Source of the DNA: Ruminococcus sp.
GTDB taxonomy: Bacteria; Bacillota; Clostridia; Oscillospirales; Ruminococcaceae
Length of the DNA: 35,090 nt
Assembly: GCA_017960805.1 (NCBI GenBank)
Contig: JAGCYM010000002.1
Location: 1 to 35,090, forward strand
Direction: 5' to 3'
Position numbers and translations under genes: made by a program. Below, one piece after another: positions 15,302-23,019 of the stretch (the stretch's first letter is position 1; every line of letters begins with the position of its first letter). A model generated the notes under the pieces. The model did not search any database. It was not told the origin of the DNA and saw only the letters and a program-made list of their open reading frames with translations.

Positions 15302-15570
15302 GACTCGATTTCTGTAATTTCACAATTCGTGAAAATCATTTAATCCGAGTCTGAAACTTTGTATACTATTTTTTGCAGTCGAAATCGTGATTTGCCTGCA
15401 TTTAGACCTATATTCACTCTTAAAACAGACTTTGTGAGGGTTGAACTCCCTAAACAGCCTTAAAACACCTCAATGTCATCTATGAAAATCAGAGAAAAAA
15501 TATGAGATTTTGTTAGCAAAACAGCCCGAAAAATCGGGCTGTTTTAGTATTGCCATACATTTTGTACAGG
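15302..15570 (+). repeat. 269-bp repeat element, copy 1
   Basis: This matches 21545-21813 base for base in length and at roughly three quarters of positions by hand alignment, in the same orientation. Conserved blocks are GACTCGATTT, TTTCAC-loop-GTGAAA, GTATACTATTTTT, GATTTGCCTG, TGTGAGGGTTnAACTCC, AATGTCATCTATGAAAATCA, the hairpin and CATACATTTTGTA. Two stems are preserved. One is TTTCAC/GTGAAA near the start. The other is AAAACAGCCCGA/TCGGGCTGTTTT (15518-15529, 15534-15545), where copy 2 has a C-to-T change that keeps a G-T pair. This suggests a structured RNA or a small mobile repeat. No ORF is conserved. Confidence 0.75.
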
Positions 15571-15603
15571 TAAGATGTGTCACCTATACAAAATAGATGA
15601 CAT
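15553..15603. repeat. Inverted repeat of TGTCATCTATTTTGTACAGGT-like ends
   Basis: ATTTTGTACAGGT (about 15559-15571) and ACCTATACAAAAT (about 15582-15594) are inverted copies with one mismatch, about 10 nt apart. The right arm extends into AGATGACAT. They look like two facing terminal repeats. Confidence 0.6.
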
Positions 15604-16104
15604 AAAATTAAGGGCTATTTTACACACTTATTCTTGCCATGCACAAATAAAACGCTTTCAAATACACTCTTAGCAATATTCAAGTTTTTTTCTTACATCA
15701 TTATAATAAAAGCATTATCATTTTTATTTATAGAGTTTCCTAAAAATCGGGACGGTAAAATGACTTTTCCGCAAGCAGATATTAGAAATGTTAGAAGACA
15801 ATCATCAAGGCATATATTTGGCAGGGATTCTAAGACACTTTTCGCATTATTTGCAATGGGAGCCTGAAACTGCGAAAAAGCTAAGTTATCAATGTGAGTG
15901 TCTTCAATTATGCTAATTTCTGCATAACGGTTTCTCATTTTTTCAGGATGTGATTCGCAGGATGGCATACACAACTTTGAGGACACAGCCGCGTATGATC
16001 TTAGCAAACTTGAGGAATAAGCCTGATATATGCAGAAAAGCGGCTGCGATGACGCAGTGAAGGCTTTAGGATCAGATCTGCGTTCAATAAAAAAGGCTTT
16101 TGTA
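15604..16104. other. Region without a supported gene; possible decayed frames
   Basis: The longest minus-strand frame (15693-16007) reads plausibly in its middle (EKMRNRYAEISIIEDTHID) but has no ribosome site at its TTG start or at either internal ATG. On the plus strand a short fragment ending FEDTAAYDLSKLEE stops at 16018-16020. I take the stretch as degenerate DNA. The promoter of the next operon begins at 16105. Confidence 0.35.
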
Positions 16105-16133
16105 TTGACAGTCGTGTGACATATAGGTATAAT
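16105..16133 (+). promoter_or_regulatory. Consensus sigma-A promoter of the M13/ABC operon
   Basis: TTGACA (16105-16110), a 17-bp spacer and TATAAT (16128-16133) form a perfect consensus. The first gene starts at 16194 with GGAG 6 nt upstream, so the leader is about 55 nt. Confidence 0.9.
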
Positions 16134-16193
16134 ATATAGTAGATTAGTATAATGGTATAACTATTAATAGACTATTTTTTATCGGAGAAAACT

Positions 16194-18227
16194 ATGACGA
16201 CCAACAGAAATACTACAGGTATCGTTGCAGCGGCACTTGCGCTATGCATTTCCTTTTGCAGCTGCGCCGAAGGTGGGATATTAACAGATACAGAAAGCAC
16301 AACGCAGGAAAATGAAAAAGCATTCTCGATAGCAGACATTCGTCCCGGCGACGATTTCTATGGCTGGTGCAACGCCGCTGAGCTTATGGAAATGCACATA
16401 CCCGAAAACAGGAACAGCAGCGGTACTTTTCCTGCTGTAAATGAACTGGTGGAGGAGCAGATAAAGAGCCTTGTCAAAGACATCGCTGACAGCGGCGGCG
16501 GATACGCTTCGGGAACAAATGAGCAGTTGATCTATGACCTTTACCACCTCGCAAACGATTACTATACAAAGGGCAAGGATACGAATGCCTTTGACGAAAA
16601 GCTTGCAAATGAGGTTTTCGACGCTATAGACGACGTGGAGAGCATTGACTCGCTCTTTACGCTATGGGGGTGGCTGGACAGGGAGTACGGTGTCGCCCCT
16701 GCTATAATTCCGTCTGTCAGGCGCGACTTGTACGATACGTCCCTGAATTCTTTGTACATAAATCAGACAACAGGTATCGGTGACCTCGAAAGTGCGGTCG
16801 AGCATGAAAATAATGCGACCTATCTGCGTAACGAGCTCTCAGATCATCTTTCGCGTTCCAGCATAGAGGAGGATGACGCAAAGGAACGTGCCACGCAGAT
16901 TACATATATGCTGCTCGATATCGGCTCGGTCACAGATTTTTACGACGACGAAAAAGAAATAAAGCAGGAAGATTTCTGGTTTCCGTATACTCAGGAAAAA
17001 CTGACGGAAAAGCTGAAAAACATAAGCTCGGAAAAGCTGCTGCAAATGCTCGGTCTGTCTGGATACAAGGGCAGCATTGTGCTTGCAAATGAAAATCAGT
17101 TCTTTATGATAGACAGCCTTCTTGATGAAGACCATTTGCAGCAGTGGAAGGACTATACACGCTGCTGCTTTGTGGCTCAGTACCAGATGACGCTCCCGCC
17201 TTCCTGCGGAGGAACGTCCGAACTGATGAACACATCAAAGCAGCAAGAGCTCGCGGACAAATACTCGCTCGCGATACTTGACAACGTTCTCTCGCGCGAG
17301 ATTGGCGAGCTGTATGCGGAAAAATACTTCACTGAGGAAATACGCAGGGACGCGGAAGAAATGTGCGAAGAGATAATCGGCGAATACGCCGTGCTCATAT
17401 CCGAAGCGGAATGGCTCTCGGAAGACGGTAAGACCGCGCTGCTTTCAAAGCTGAACAATATGGAGTGCTATGTCGGTGCAGCAGAGCCGCATGAGGTCGA
17501 TTCTTCTGATGCAGCACGCATCGGAAGATCACTTCTCGAAACTCAGATCCTCGATTACAGGCGGCAGAGTCACGAGAAGCTACAAAAGCTCGGAGAACCG
17601 GCAGAAAATGACGGCTATTCCATGATGCCTCCGCAGACAGTAAATGCCTGCTATGATCCTCAGGGAAACTGCTTTGTTATCACAGCGGCAATACTGAATC
17701 CGCCGGTCTATGATCCGGCAGCCGATCACGCGGCGAATCTCGGCTCTATCGGTACTGTCATCGGACATGAGATCTCCCACGCCTTTGACAATAACGGAAT
17801 GAACTACGACCCGAACGGCTGCTACCGTCCCGAATGGATGCCCGAAGCTGACCGCAAGTCTTTTGCCGAGATACAGGCAAAGGCTGTCGACTATTACAAC
17901 GGCTTTACGGTGCTGAACAGCTACAAAGTCAAGGGAAGAAAGACTCTCAGTGAGAACCTTGCGGACATCAGCGGCGTGCAGTGTGCGCTCGCTATCGCAG
18001 GAACGCAGGATAAGCAGAAGCTCGTTTTTGAGCATTACGCCGACCTGTGGAAGGAGCTCACGCTCGACAGTGATGCGAAGGACCAGATCAGTTATGATGA
18101 ACACAGTCCCGGACCTGTGCGCGTAAATGCGGTCGTTGCGTGCTTTGACGAATTCTATGAGATTTACGGCGTGCAGGAGGGCGACAAGCTGTATGTGGCT
18201 CCTGCTGACAGAATAAAGAGGTGGTAA
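16194..18227 (+). CDS. Secreted M13-family (neprilysin/PepO-like) zinc metallopeptidase, probable lipoprotein
   Basis: The 677-aa protein cleaves peptides by zinc catalysis. The active site is HEISH (His525, Glu526, His529 in IGHEISHAFDNNGMNYDPNG), with the third ligand in ENLADISG (Glu587, Asp591). The C-terminus has the M13 ending VRVNAVVACFDEFYEIYG...RIKRW, with the final Trp. Length is that of full M13 peptidases. The N-terminus (basic, hydrophobic, then ISFCSC at about 20-25) looks like a lipoprotein signal with an imperfect lipobox, so the enzyme is likely anchored outside the membrane. PepO relatives degrade oligopeptides. It is the first gene of an operon; the permease start lies 1 bp after its stop. 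GC is visibly higher than in genes upstream of 13640. Confidence 0.92.
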   Translation: MTTNRNTTGIVAAALALCISFCSCAEGGILTDTESTTQENEKAFSIADIRPGDDFYGWCNAAELMEMHIPENRNSSGTFPAVNELVEEQIKSLVKDIADSGGGYASGTNEQLIYDLYHLANDYYTKGKDTNAFDEKLANEVFDAIDDVESIDSLFTLWGWLDREYGVAPAIIPSVRRDLYDTSLNSLYINQTTGIGDLESAVEHENNATYLRNELSDHLSRSSIEEDDAKERATQITYMLLDIGSVTDFYDDEKEIKQEDFWFPYTQEKLTEKLKNISSEKLLQMLGLSGYKGSIVLANENQFFMIDSLLDEDHLQQWKDYTRCCFVAQYQMTLPPSCGGTSELMNTSKQQELADKYSLAILDNVLSREIGELYAEKYFTEEIRRDAEEMCEEIIGEYAVLISEAEWLSEDGKTALLSKLNNMECYVGAAEPHEVDSSDAARIGRSLLETQILDYRRQSHEKLQKLGEPAENDGYSMMPPQTVNACYDPQGNCFVITAAILNPPVYDPAADHAANLGSIGTVIGHEISHAFDNNGMNYDPNGCYRPEWMPEADRKSFAEIQAKAVDYYNGFTVLNSYKVKGRKTLSENLADISGVQCALAIAGTQDKQKLVFEHYADLWKELTLDSDAKDQISYDEHSPGPVRVNAVVACFDEFYEIYGVQEGDKLYVAPADRIKRW

Positions 18228-18228
18228 G

Positions 18229-20682
18229 ATGACGCTTCTGCTAACGATTAAGAATATGCTCTCCCGACCGCTGAGGCTCATAATACTCCTCCTCTGCATA
18301 TCTGCTTCCTCGATCGCGGCCTGTTCTGCATTTGATCTGGGCAGCGCTGTCAAAAGCATAATGAATGCTGTGATCTCCAACTATACCGGAGATATGGACT
18401 CTATGGTTTTTAGCAGGACGCCTCTTACCGAGGAGAGCTTTGACGGCTGTCAGCCATGCAATATGGTGTTATATCAGACCGGCGACAAGCGTGAGGTGAA
18501 ACGCGACGAGCAGCTCTATACATACGAATTCCAGCAGTATGCCACATTCCACGGATTCTCGGATATGCATAAAGCCTATGAGATGGGAGTCATTCACGAT
18601 GAATTCGAGCTGGGCGATAACGAAGTCGCTATCGGCAGGAATTACAGTGAAAGCTACGGCTACGGTATCGGAGATACCATCACGGTGACTGATTTCAAGG
18701 GTGATACCTTTGATGTCACGGTAAAAAATATATTTCAAGAAAAGGGTATGATGTCTCCCAATTCTCTTGAGGCCATCGCGCCTGTATCCGTCACTTCAAG
18801 GATGTGCGGCACTGATGATTACAATTTTGCAATGGTCGACATCTATGACACGCCAAAGGATATATTTGAAAAGCTGGTCAGGGAGCAGATACCTGGTGCG
18901 GAAGTGAACAGTATATCTTCGGCGGATACGGAGAATATGATACGTTCGCTCAATATCGTGCTGTATCTGCTGTTCGGTCTCACGTTCCTTCTGGTCATGT
19001 TTGTGACAGTCAGCTGCACAGAAAAGATAATCCTTGAGCGAATGAGCACTATCGGTACTCTCCGCAGCATCGGTCTGAGCCGGAATCACACGACATTCCT
19101 GCTGATGCTGGAGAATGCTCTGTACGGTTTTTTCGGTGCTGCGGCAGGAGTTCTGATATATGCGCTGCTCAGAACTCCGGTGCTTAATGAGGCGATAAAC
19201 TTTACCGGTGAAACGGAATCTCAGGATATAAGAGAGGTGATCTCGCAGACCAGACCTTATATTTATGCGGCTGTTATTGCTGGAGCTGTGCTGCTTGAGC
19301 TCCTTATCCCGATAGTGTACACTCTCCGTGCAGTCCGAACACCGATACGCGATATCATTTTCTCGACGAAAGACACAGAATACAATGTTTCGATATCCAA
19401 GACGGTCATCGGCGCTGTATTTTTCGCAGTCGGACTTGTGATGACGCTAACCGTGCAGAATCCGTATCTGCTTATCGCTGCTGTAATGCTGATAGTGATA
19501 GGTACGGCTCTTGCAGTGCAGTGGATAGTAAAGGTCACAGCAGGCGGACTTCAGAAGCTGGCAGAAAAGCTGGATCTTACTGAAACTGCCTTTGCCTGTA
19601 TGGAGGCTGGAAGCAAGAAATCCAATATGGGCAATGCCGTTCTGACAGTAACGACTATCACAGCGGCAGCGGCTATCTTTATCATTGCCACTTCCGTGCT
19701 TTCGTGGTCAGACCGCCCTGTCTACAACACTGATGTGGTCGTAACGAATCTCGGAGCCAACAAGTCAGAGGAGCTTGATCATATCACAGGACACGAAATG
19801 GTGAGCGAAAGTGAATCCGTATACTGGACCATTGATATGATACGCGTAAACGATGCGGATAAGCTGTGGGAAACGGAAATGTATATGCTTCCGTCAGGCG
19901 GACAGTTCATTGCGATAACCAATCTTCCTGAATCTGTGGGTATGAATGAGATATGCATGGATCAGCTGCTTGCAAAAAAGCTCGGACTGAAGCGCGGCGA
20001 CACCTTTAAGGCGGAATTCCGCTCTGACGGTATGTTCCCGATAGTCCGCGATATGACACTCGTTTCATACTGCAACTCACTGTCTCAGTCCAGCGGCGGT
20101 TCATTTGTGATAAATCCCGACCTCTATCGCGAGCTTTACGGCGATTACCCGTCAACTCTCCTCCTTCGCAGCAACAGCGGTGCGGACGCTCTGCGTGATG
20201 AGCTTGAAAAGATACTGACCGACGGGGAATATGTCAGAACACAGGAAGAGCTCGATTCAGAAAAATCAGCCCAGACCAGATCCGAGCACCGTCTGCTGTA
20301 TGCAGCAATCGGAATGGCTATGGCGCTCAGTATGATAGGCATTTCCGGCAACCAGATGATAGGCTTCGATTCAAGAAGGCGTGAGCTGGCACTCCTTCAT
20401 TCAACAGCGATGTCGCGCCGCCAGCTGATACGCTCGCTGCTGATAGAAAACGCAGTATCGTTCGGTATCTCTATTGTGATAGCTGCCGTTGTGAGCATGC
20501 CGGTCACAGCTGCTGTATCGAACATCTTCACTCAAACCGACATCGGTTTGATAATTGTCCCACAGTACGGACCGCTTGCAGCATTTGCCTGCGTGATACT
20601 GCTTGTTGTGATGCTGACTGTTCTGTCGCCTGTCAGAAAGCTGATGCGGATGAACACGGCCAACGAGATCAAATACGAATAA
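18229..20682 (+). CDS. ABC transporter permease with two FtsX domains
   Basis: The 817-aa membrane protein has an N-terminal segment at about 12-35, followed by a large outer domain. A first FtsX block of membrane segments lies at about 235-365 (LYLLFGLTFLLVMFVTVSC, LYGFFGAAAGVLIYALL). A middle pair lies at about 385-425, and another segment at about 470-490. A second outer domain is followed by three C-terminal segments from about 690 to 800. This is the build of MacB/LolCE-like and BceB-like Firmicute transporters, which move or expel peptides, lipids or antibiotics rather than classical import substrates. The ATG follows GAGGTGG. The ATPase partner starts 14 bp downstream. The combination with an outer peptidase suggests peptide export, processing or defence; the substrate is unknown. 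Confidence 0.88.
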   Translation: MTLLLTIKNMLSRPLRLIILLLCISASSIAACSAFDLGSAVKSIMNAVISNYTGDMDSMVFSRTPLTEESFDGCQPCNMVLYQTGDKREVKRDEQLYTYEFQQYATFHGFSDMHKAYEMGVIHDEFELGDNEVAIGRNYSESYGYGIGDTITVTDFKGDTFDVTVKNIFQEKGMMSPNSLEAIAPVSVTSRMCGTDDYNFAMVDIYDTPKDIFEKLVREQIPGAEVNSISSADTENMIRSLNIVLYLLFGLTFLLVMFVTVSCTEKIILERMSTIGTLRSIGLSRNHTTFLLMLENALYGFFGAAAGVLIYALLRTPVLNEAINFTGETESQDIREVISQTRPYIYAAVIAGAVLLELLIPIVYTLRAVRTPIRDIIFSTKDTEYNVSISKTVIGAVFFAVGLVMTLTVQNPYLLIAAVMLIVIGTALAVQWIVKVTAGGLQKLAEKLDLTETAFACMEAGSKKSNMGNAVLTVTTITAAAAIFIIATSVLSWSDRPVYNTDVVVTNLGANKSEELDHITGHEMVSESESVYWTIDMIRVNDADKLWETEMYMLPSGGQFIAITNLPESVGMNEICMDQLLAKKLGLKRGDTFKAEFRSDGMFPIVRDMTLVSYCNSLSQSSGGSFVINPDLYRELYGDYPSTLLLRSNSGADALRDELEKILTDGEYVRTQEELDSEKSAQTRSEHRLLYAAIGMAMALSMIGISGNQMIGFDSRRRELALLHSTAMSRRQLIRSLLIENAVSFGISIVIAAVVSMPVTAAVSNIFTQTDIGLIIVPQYGPLAAFACVILLVVMLTVLSPVRKLMRMNTANEIKYE

Positions 20683-20696
20683 GGAGGGCACAGATT

Positions 20697-21386
20697 ATGG
20701 AACCAATTATTATCACAGAAAATGTACTCAAATCGTTCGGCAAGGGCGATGCTCTCCGTCAGGTGCTCGACGGAGCAGATCTGCGTGTGGAACAGGGAGA
20801 ATTCGTCTCGCTTATGGGAGCATCGGGCAGCGGCAAATCCACACTTCTCTATCTCATAGGCGGACTTGATACGCAGTATGAGGGCTCTATCACGGTGTGC
20901 GGTCATAAGATAGAAAAGCTGAAGGAAACGGAAATGTCAGCACTGCGCCGTGACAAGATAGGCTTTATCTTCCAGTTCTACAATCTTGTGCAGAATCTGA
21001 ATGTTGAACAGAACATAATGCTGCCTGTGAAAATGGGGCACAAGAAAATTGAAAATGCAGAAGAAAAGCTCCGTGAGATACTTGAGATAACAGGTCTGAC
21101 AGATAAGCGCAGGGCAAAGCCGGCGCAGCTCTCAGGCGGTCAGCAGCAGCGCGTCTCCATAGCGCGCGCAGTTTTCGGTGAGCCTGCGATCCTTCTTGCA
21201 GACGAGCCAACAGGAAACCTCGACAAGACTTCGACCGGTGAGATAATGGAACTGTTCCAGCAGATAAACAGGGAGAAGGGAATAACTATCCTTCAGGTCA
21301 CCCACTCGCAGTTCTGCGCTGAAAAAGGTTCACGCATCGTCCGGCTCGATAACGGAAAGCTGATAGCTTCCGAAGCGGAAAACTAA
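20697..21386 (+). CDS. ABC transporter ATP-binding protein (LolD/MacB class)
   Basis: The 229-aa ATPase is complete. Walker A is GASGSGKST (about 41-49). FQFYNLVQNLNVEQN is the Q-loop in the form typical of the MacB/LolD class. The signature LSGGQQQR is followed by Walker B ILLADEPTGNLD and the H-loop VTHSQFCAEKG. It energises the permease encoded just upstream. AAGGAGGG precedes the ATG by 8 nt. A strong terminator follows, so this ends the three-gene operon. Confidence 0.95.
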   Translation: MEPIIITENVLKSFGKGDALRQVLDGADLRVEQGEFVSLMGASGSGKSTLLYLIGGLDTQYEGSITVCGHKIEKLKETEMSALRRDKIGFIFQFYNLVQNLNVEQNIMLPVKMGHKKIENAEEKLREILEITGLTDKRRAKPAQLSGGQQQRVSIARAVFGEPAILLADEPTGNLDKTSTGEIMELFQQINREKGITILQVTHSQFCAEKGSRIVRLDNGKLIASEAEN

Positions 21387-21404
21387 GCAAAAGGTCAGAA
21401 AAAG

Positions 21405-21449
21405 AAAAATAGTCACAGGAATCAGAAATTGATCCTGTGACTATTTTTG
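21405..21449 (+). terminator. Intrinsic terminator of the M13/ABC operon
   Basis: A perfect 16-bp stem AAAAATAGTCACAGGA / TCCTGTGACTATTTTT (21405-21420, 21433-21448) starts 19 bp after the ATPase stop. Confidence 0.92.
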
Positions 21450-21474
21450 TGAATTTAAGAGTCTATCCAAATAT

Positions 21475-21520
21475 TTGTGCATACCTCTGAAGTAGTGTAT
21501 AATAAAGGAGACACTACTTC
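21475..21520 (+). promoter_or_regulatory. Orphan promoter overlapped by a 10-bp inverted repeat
   Basis: TTGTGC (21475-21480) and TATAAT (21498-21503) are 17 bp apart. GAAGTAGTGT (21489-21498) and ACACTACTTC (21511-21520) are perfect inverted copies on either side of the -10 box and the likely start point. This is either an operator or the 5' hairpin of a transcript. It reads into the 269-bp element copy 2, with no ORF behind it. Confidence 0.55.
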
Positions 21521-21544
21521 GGATGTTTTAATTACTGGAAAAAG

Positions 21545-21813
21545 GACTCGATTTCAGCGTTTTCACATTTCGTGAAAAGCACTAAAACCGAGCCTGAAAG
21601 TTCGTATACTATTTTTCGCTGACAAAATCGAGATTTGCCTGTATTTCGACCTATGCATAGCTCTAAACTTGCTCTTGTGAGGGTTCAACTCCCGTCAGAT
21701 GGCTAAAAAGCTCCAATGTCATCTATGAAAATCAAAGCAAATTTTTCGAAATTTGGGTAGCAAAACAGCCTGAAAATTCGGGCTGTTTTGGCAATGTCAT
21801 ACATTTTGTATAG
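21545..21813 (+). repeat. 269-bp repeat element, copy 2
   Basis: The partner of 15302-15570, same length and same orientation. The start stem is TTTTCAC/GTGAAAA. The end stem is AAAACAGCCTGA/TCGGGCTGTTTT (21762-21773, 21778-21789). It ends in TGTCATACATTTTGTATAG, six bases before the CCA of tRNA-Leu. On the minus strand the end stem and its T run sit just downstream of that tRNA and may serve as its terminator. On the plus strand an orphan promoter (21475-21503) reads into it, so it may be a non-coding RNA gene. Confidence 0.75.
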
Positions 21814-21819
21814 CTATCA

Positions 21820-21906
21820 TGGTGCCGGTGGCGGGACTTGAACCCGCACGGTATTGCTACCAACGGATTTTGAGTCCGTCACGTCTGCCAATTCCATCAC
21901 ACCGGC
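21820..21906 (-). tRNA. tRNA-Leu (anticodon CAA)
   Basis: The acceptor stem GCCGGTG/CACCGGC pairs fully. The anticodon arm is ACGGA-CTCAAAA-TCCGT with anticodon CAA (reads TTG). A long variable arm (TGGTAGCAATACCG) marks a class II tRNA, and the T arm is GCGGG-TTCAAGT-CCCGC. The CCA end is encoded (21820-21822). Confidence 0.95.
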
Positions 21907-21928
21907 TTATTGAAAAAAGTGAATATAA

Positions 21929-21981
21929 TTGGTAGAAATGATTATCCTAGGTCAATCAATGAATAATAACCATTCTACCAA
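21929..21981 (-). promoter_or_regulatory. Inverted repeat in the tRNA-Leu leader
   Basis: TTGGTAGAAATGATTAT and TAATAACCATTCTACCAA pair over about 16 positions with one bulge, around a CCTAGG-containing loop. They lie between the promoter and the tRNA start, in the 5' leader that RNase P removes. Confidence 0.5.
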
Positions 21982-21999
21982 CAAAAACATCACTTAAAT

Positions 22000-22028
22000 A
22001 TTATATCATAAATCGTTATTTATGTCAA
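22000..22028 (-). promoter_or_regulatory. Consensus promoter of tRNA-Leu
   Basis: On the minus strand TTGACA (22028-22023), a 17-bp spacer and TATAAT (22005-22000) match the consensus perfectly, about 95 bp before the tRNA. Confidence 0.85.
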
Positions 22029-22031
22029 GAA

Positions 22032-22844
22032 TCAGATTTTGTAGAATCGCTTGAAGTTTTCTGACAAGATCATTTTATTTTCTTCTTCAGAAAAGCCGCA
22101 TGCTAAGAAACGTTCAAGCTCTTCTTTATGTGTCCACATCGGGAAATCAACTCCAAAGAGAGTGTTTTCTACTCCGAATAGACGGATTATCTCAGCAGCT
22201 CTCTGAGGTGACATAAATGGCATTGAACTGCTTATGTCGATACAGAGATTCTCATATTTTCTAGGGAGTAGCTCTGCAGCCTGATCCCAGCATCTGTATC
22301 CTCCCATATGAGCGGCCTGAACTTTGAGTTTAGGGAAGTTTTTACAGATGTTAGCGATTCTCACAGGAGAAGAATAATCATATCTGTCATCACCGCAATG
22401 TATCATAAGCGGAAAGATTCCTTCCATTTGCTCATATATCTTGAATGCTTCAGGAGAGTCAGCGTTGAACTTCTGAAAATCCGGATGCAGTTTAACTCCG
22501 TGAAGACCAAGAGACTTGATCTGTTCGATATCTCCTTCAAGATCTTCTGTATCAGCGTGTGTGGTACCTAGACCGTAATATTCCGGATGAACAGTACATT
22601 CGGTTGATATAAAGAAGTTTATGTTCCGTATCTGATGCGGGGATGTAGCTGTTGAGCAGACGAGGTATTTTGAAACACCTATTTTACTGCCGCTTTCGAT
22701 CAGTTTGCTGCTCATACCACATCCTGTCATCGGGATACCATAAAAATGTCCGATATTCAATGTCGCATTTTCCGCTATTTTTTCGGGAAATATATGAGCG
22801 TGAGCATCAATTATCTCATATTTCTCGTATGTCTCGGGATTCAT
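22032..22844 (-). CDS. Amidohydrolase-family (TIM-barrel) metal-dependent hydrolase
   Basis: The 270-aa protein has the short amidohydrolase_2 pattern. A His-x-His metal pair lies near the start (IIDAHAHIFPEKI), GVKLHPDFQKFN on an inner strand, a His in QAAHMGGYR and the late catalytic Asp in LFGVDFPMW. Members decarboxylate or hydrolyse small aromatic or carboxylic compounds; the substrate cannot be read here. AAGGAG precedes the ATG by 8 nt. It is the last gene on this strand before tRNA-Leu and is separated by 175 bp from the DinB-like gene, a gap in which I see no gene or clear signal. Confidence 0.85.
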   Translation of the reverse strand: MNPETYEKYEIIDAHAHIFPEKIAENATLNIGHFYGIPMTGCGMSSKLIESGSKIGVSKYLVCSTATSPHQIRNINFFISTECTVHPEYYGLGTTHADTEDLEGDIEQIKSLGLHGVKLHPDFQKFNADSPEAFKIYEQMEGIFPLMIHCGDDRYDYSSPVRIANICKNFPKLKVQAAHMGGYRCWDQAAELLPRKYENLCIDISSSMPFMSPQRAAEIIRLFGVENTLFGVDFPMWTHKEELERFLACGFSEEENKMILSENFKRFYKI

Positions 22845-23019
22845 TCAAAAGACTCCTTGTATAAAAATTCCACGTTATATTATATATCAAATGAGCCTTC
22901 TTGTCAAATATGATTTTTCTATTGTCTGTTATCATCCGAGATTGCATGAAGGTCAGTGTAAAAACTATAACCTGTGTTGATATATAGACACTAATAAGAC
23001 TTTAAGATTCAGTAAATAA

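Noticed and set aside
14900-15620. Complete insertion sequence
   Set aside because: Inverted-repeat-like motifs are present, but no transposase frame or motif remains between any pair.
15634-15867. 77-codon plus-strand frame
   Set aside because: No ribosome site, AT-driven composition, and it overlaps the more plausible minus-strand remnant.
15693-16007. 104-codon minus-strand frame in the gap before the M13 operon
   Set aside because: The start is TTG without a ribosome site, the internal ATGs also lack one, and no family is recognisable; a decayed remnant at best.
17580-18380. 266-codon minus-strand frame opposite the M13 peptidase
   Set aside because: Long only because of the GC-rich antisense strand; it crosses the junction of two real genes and matches no family I know.
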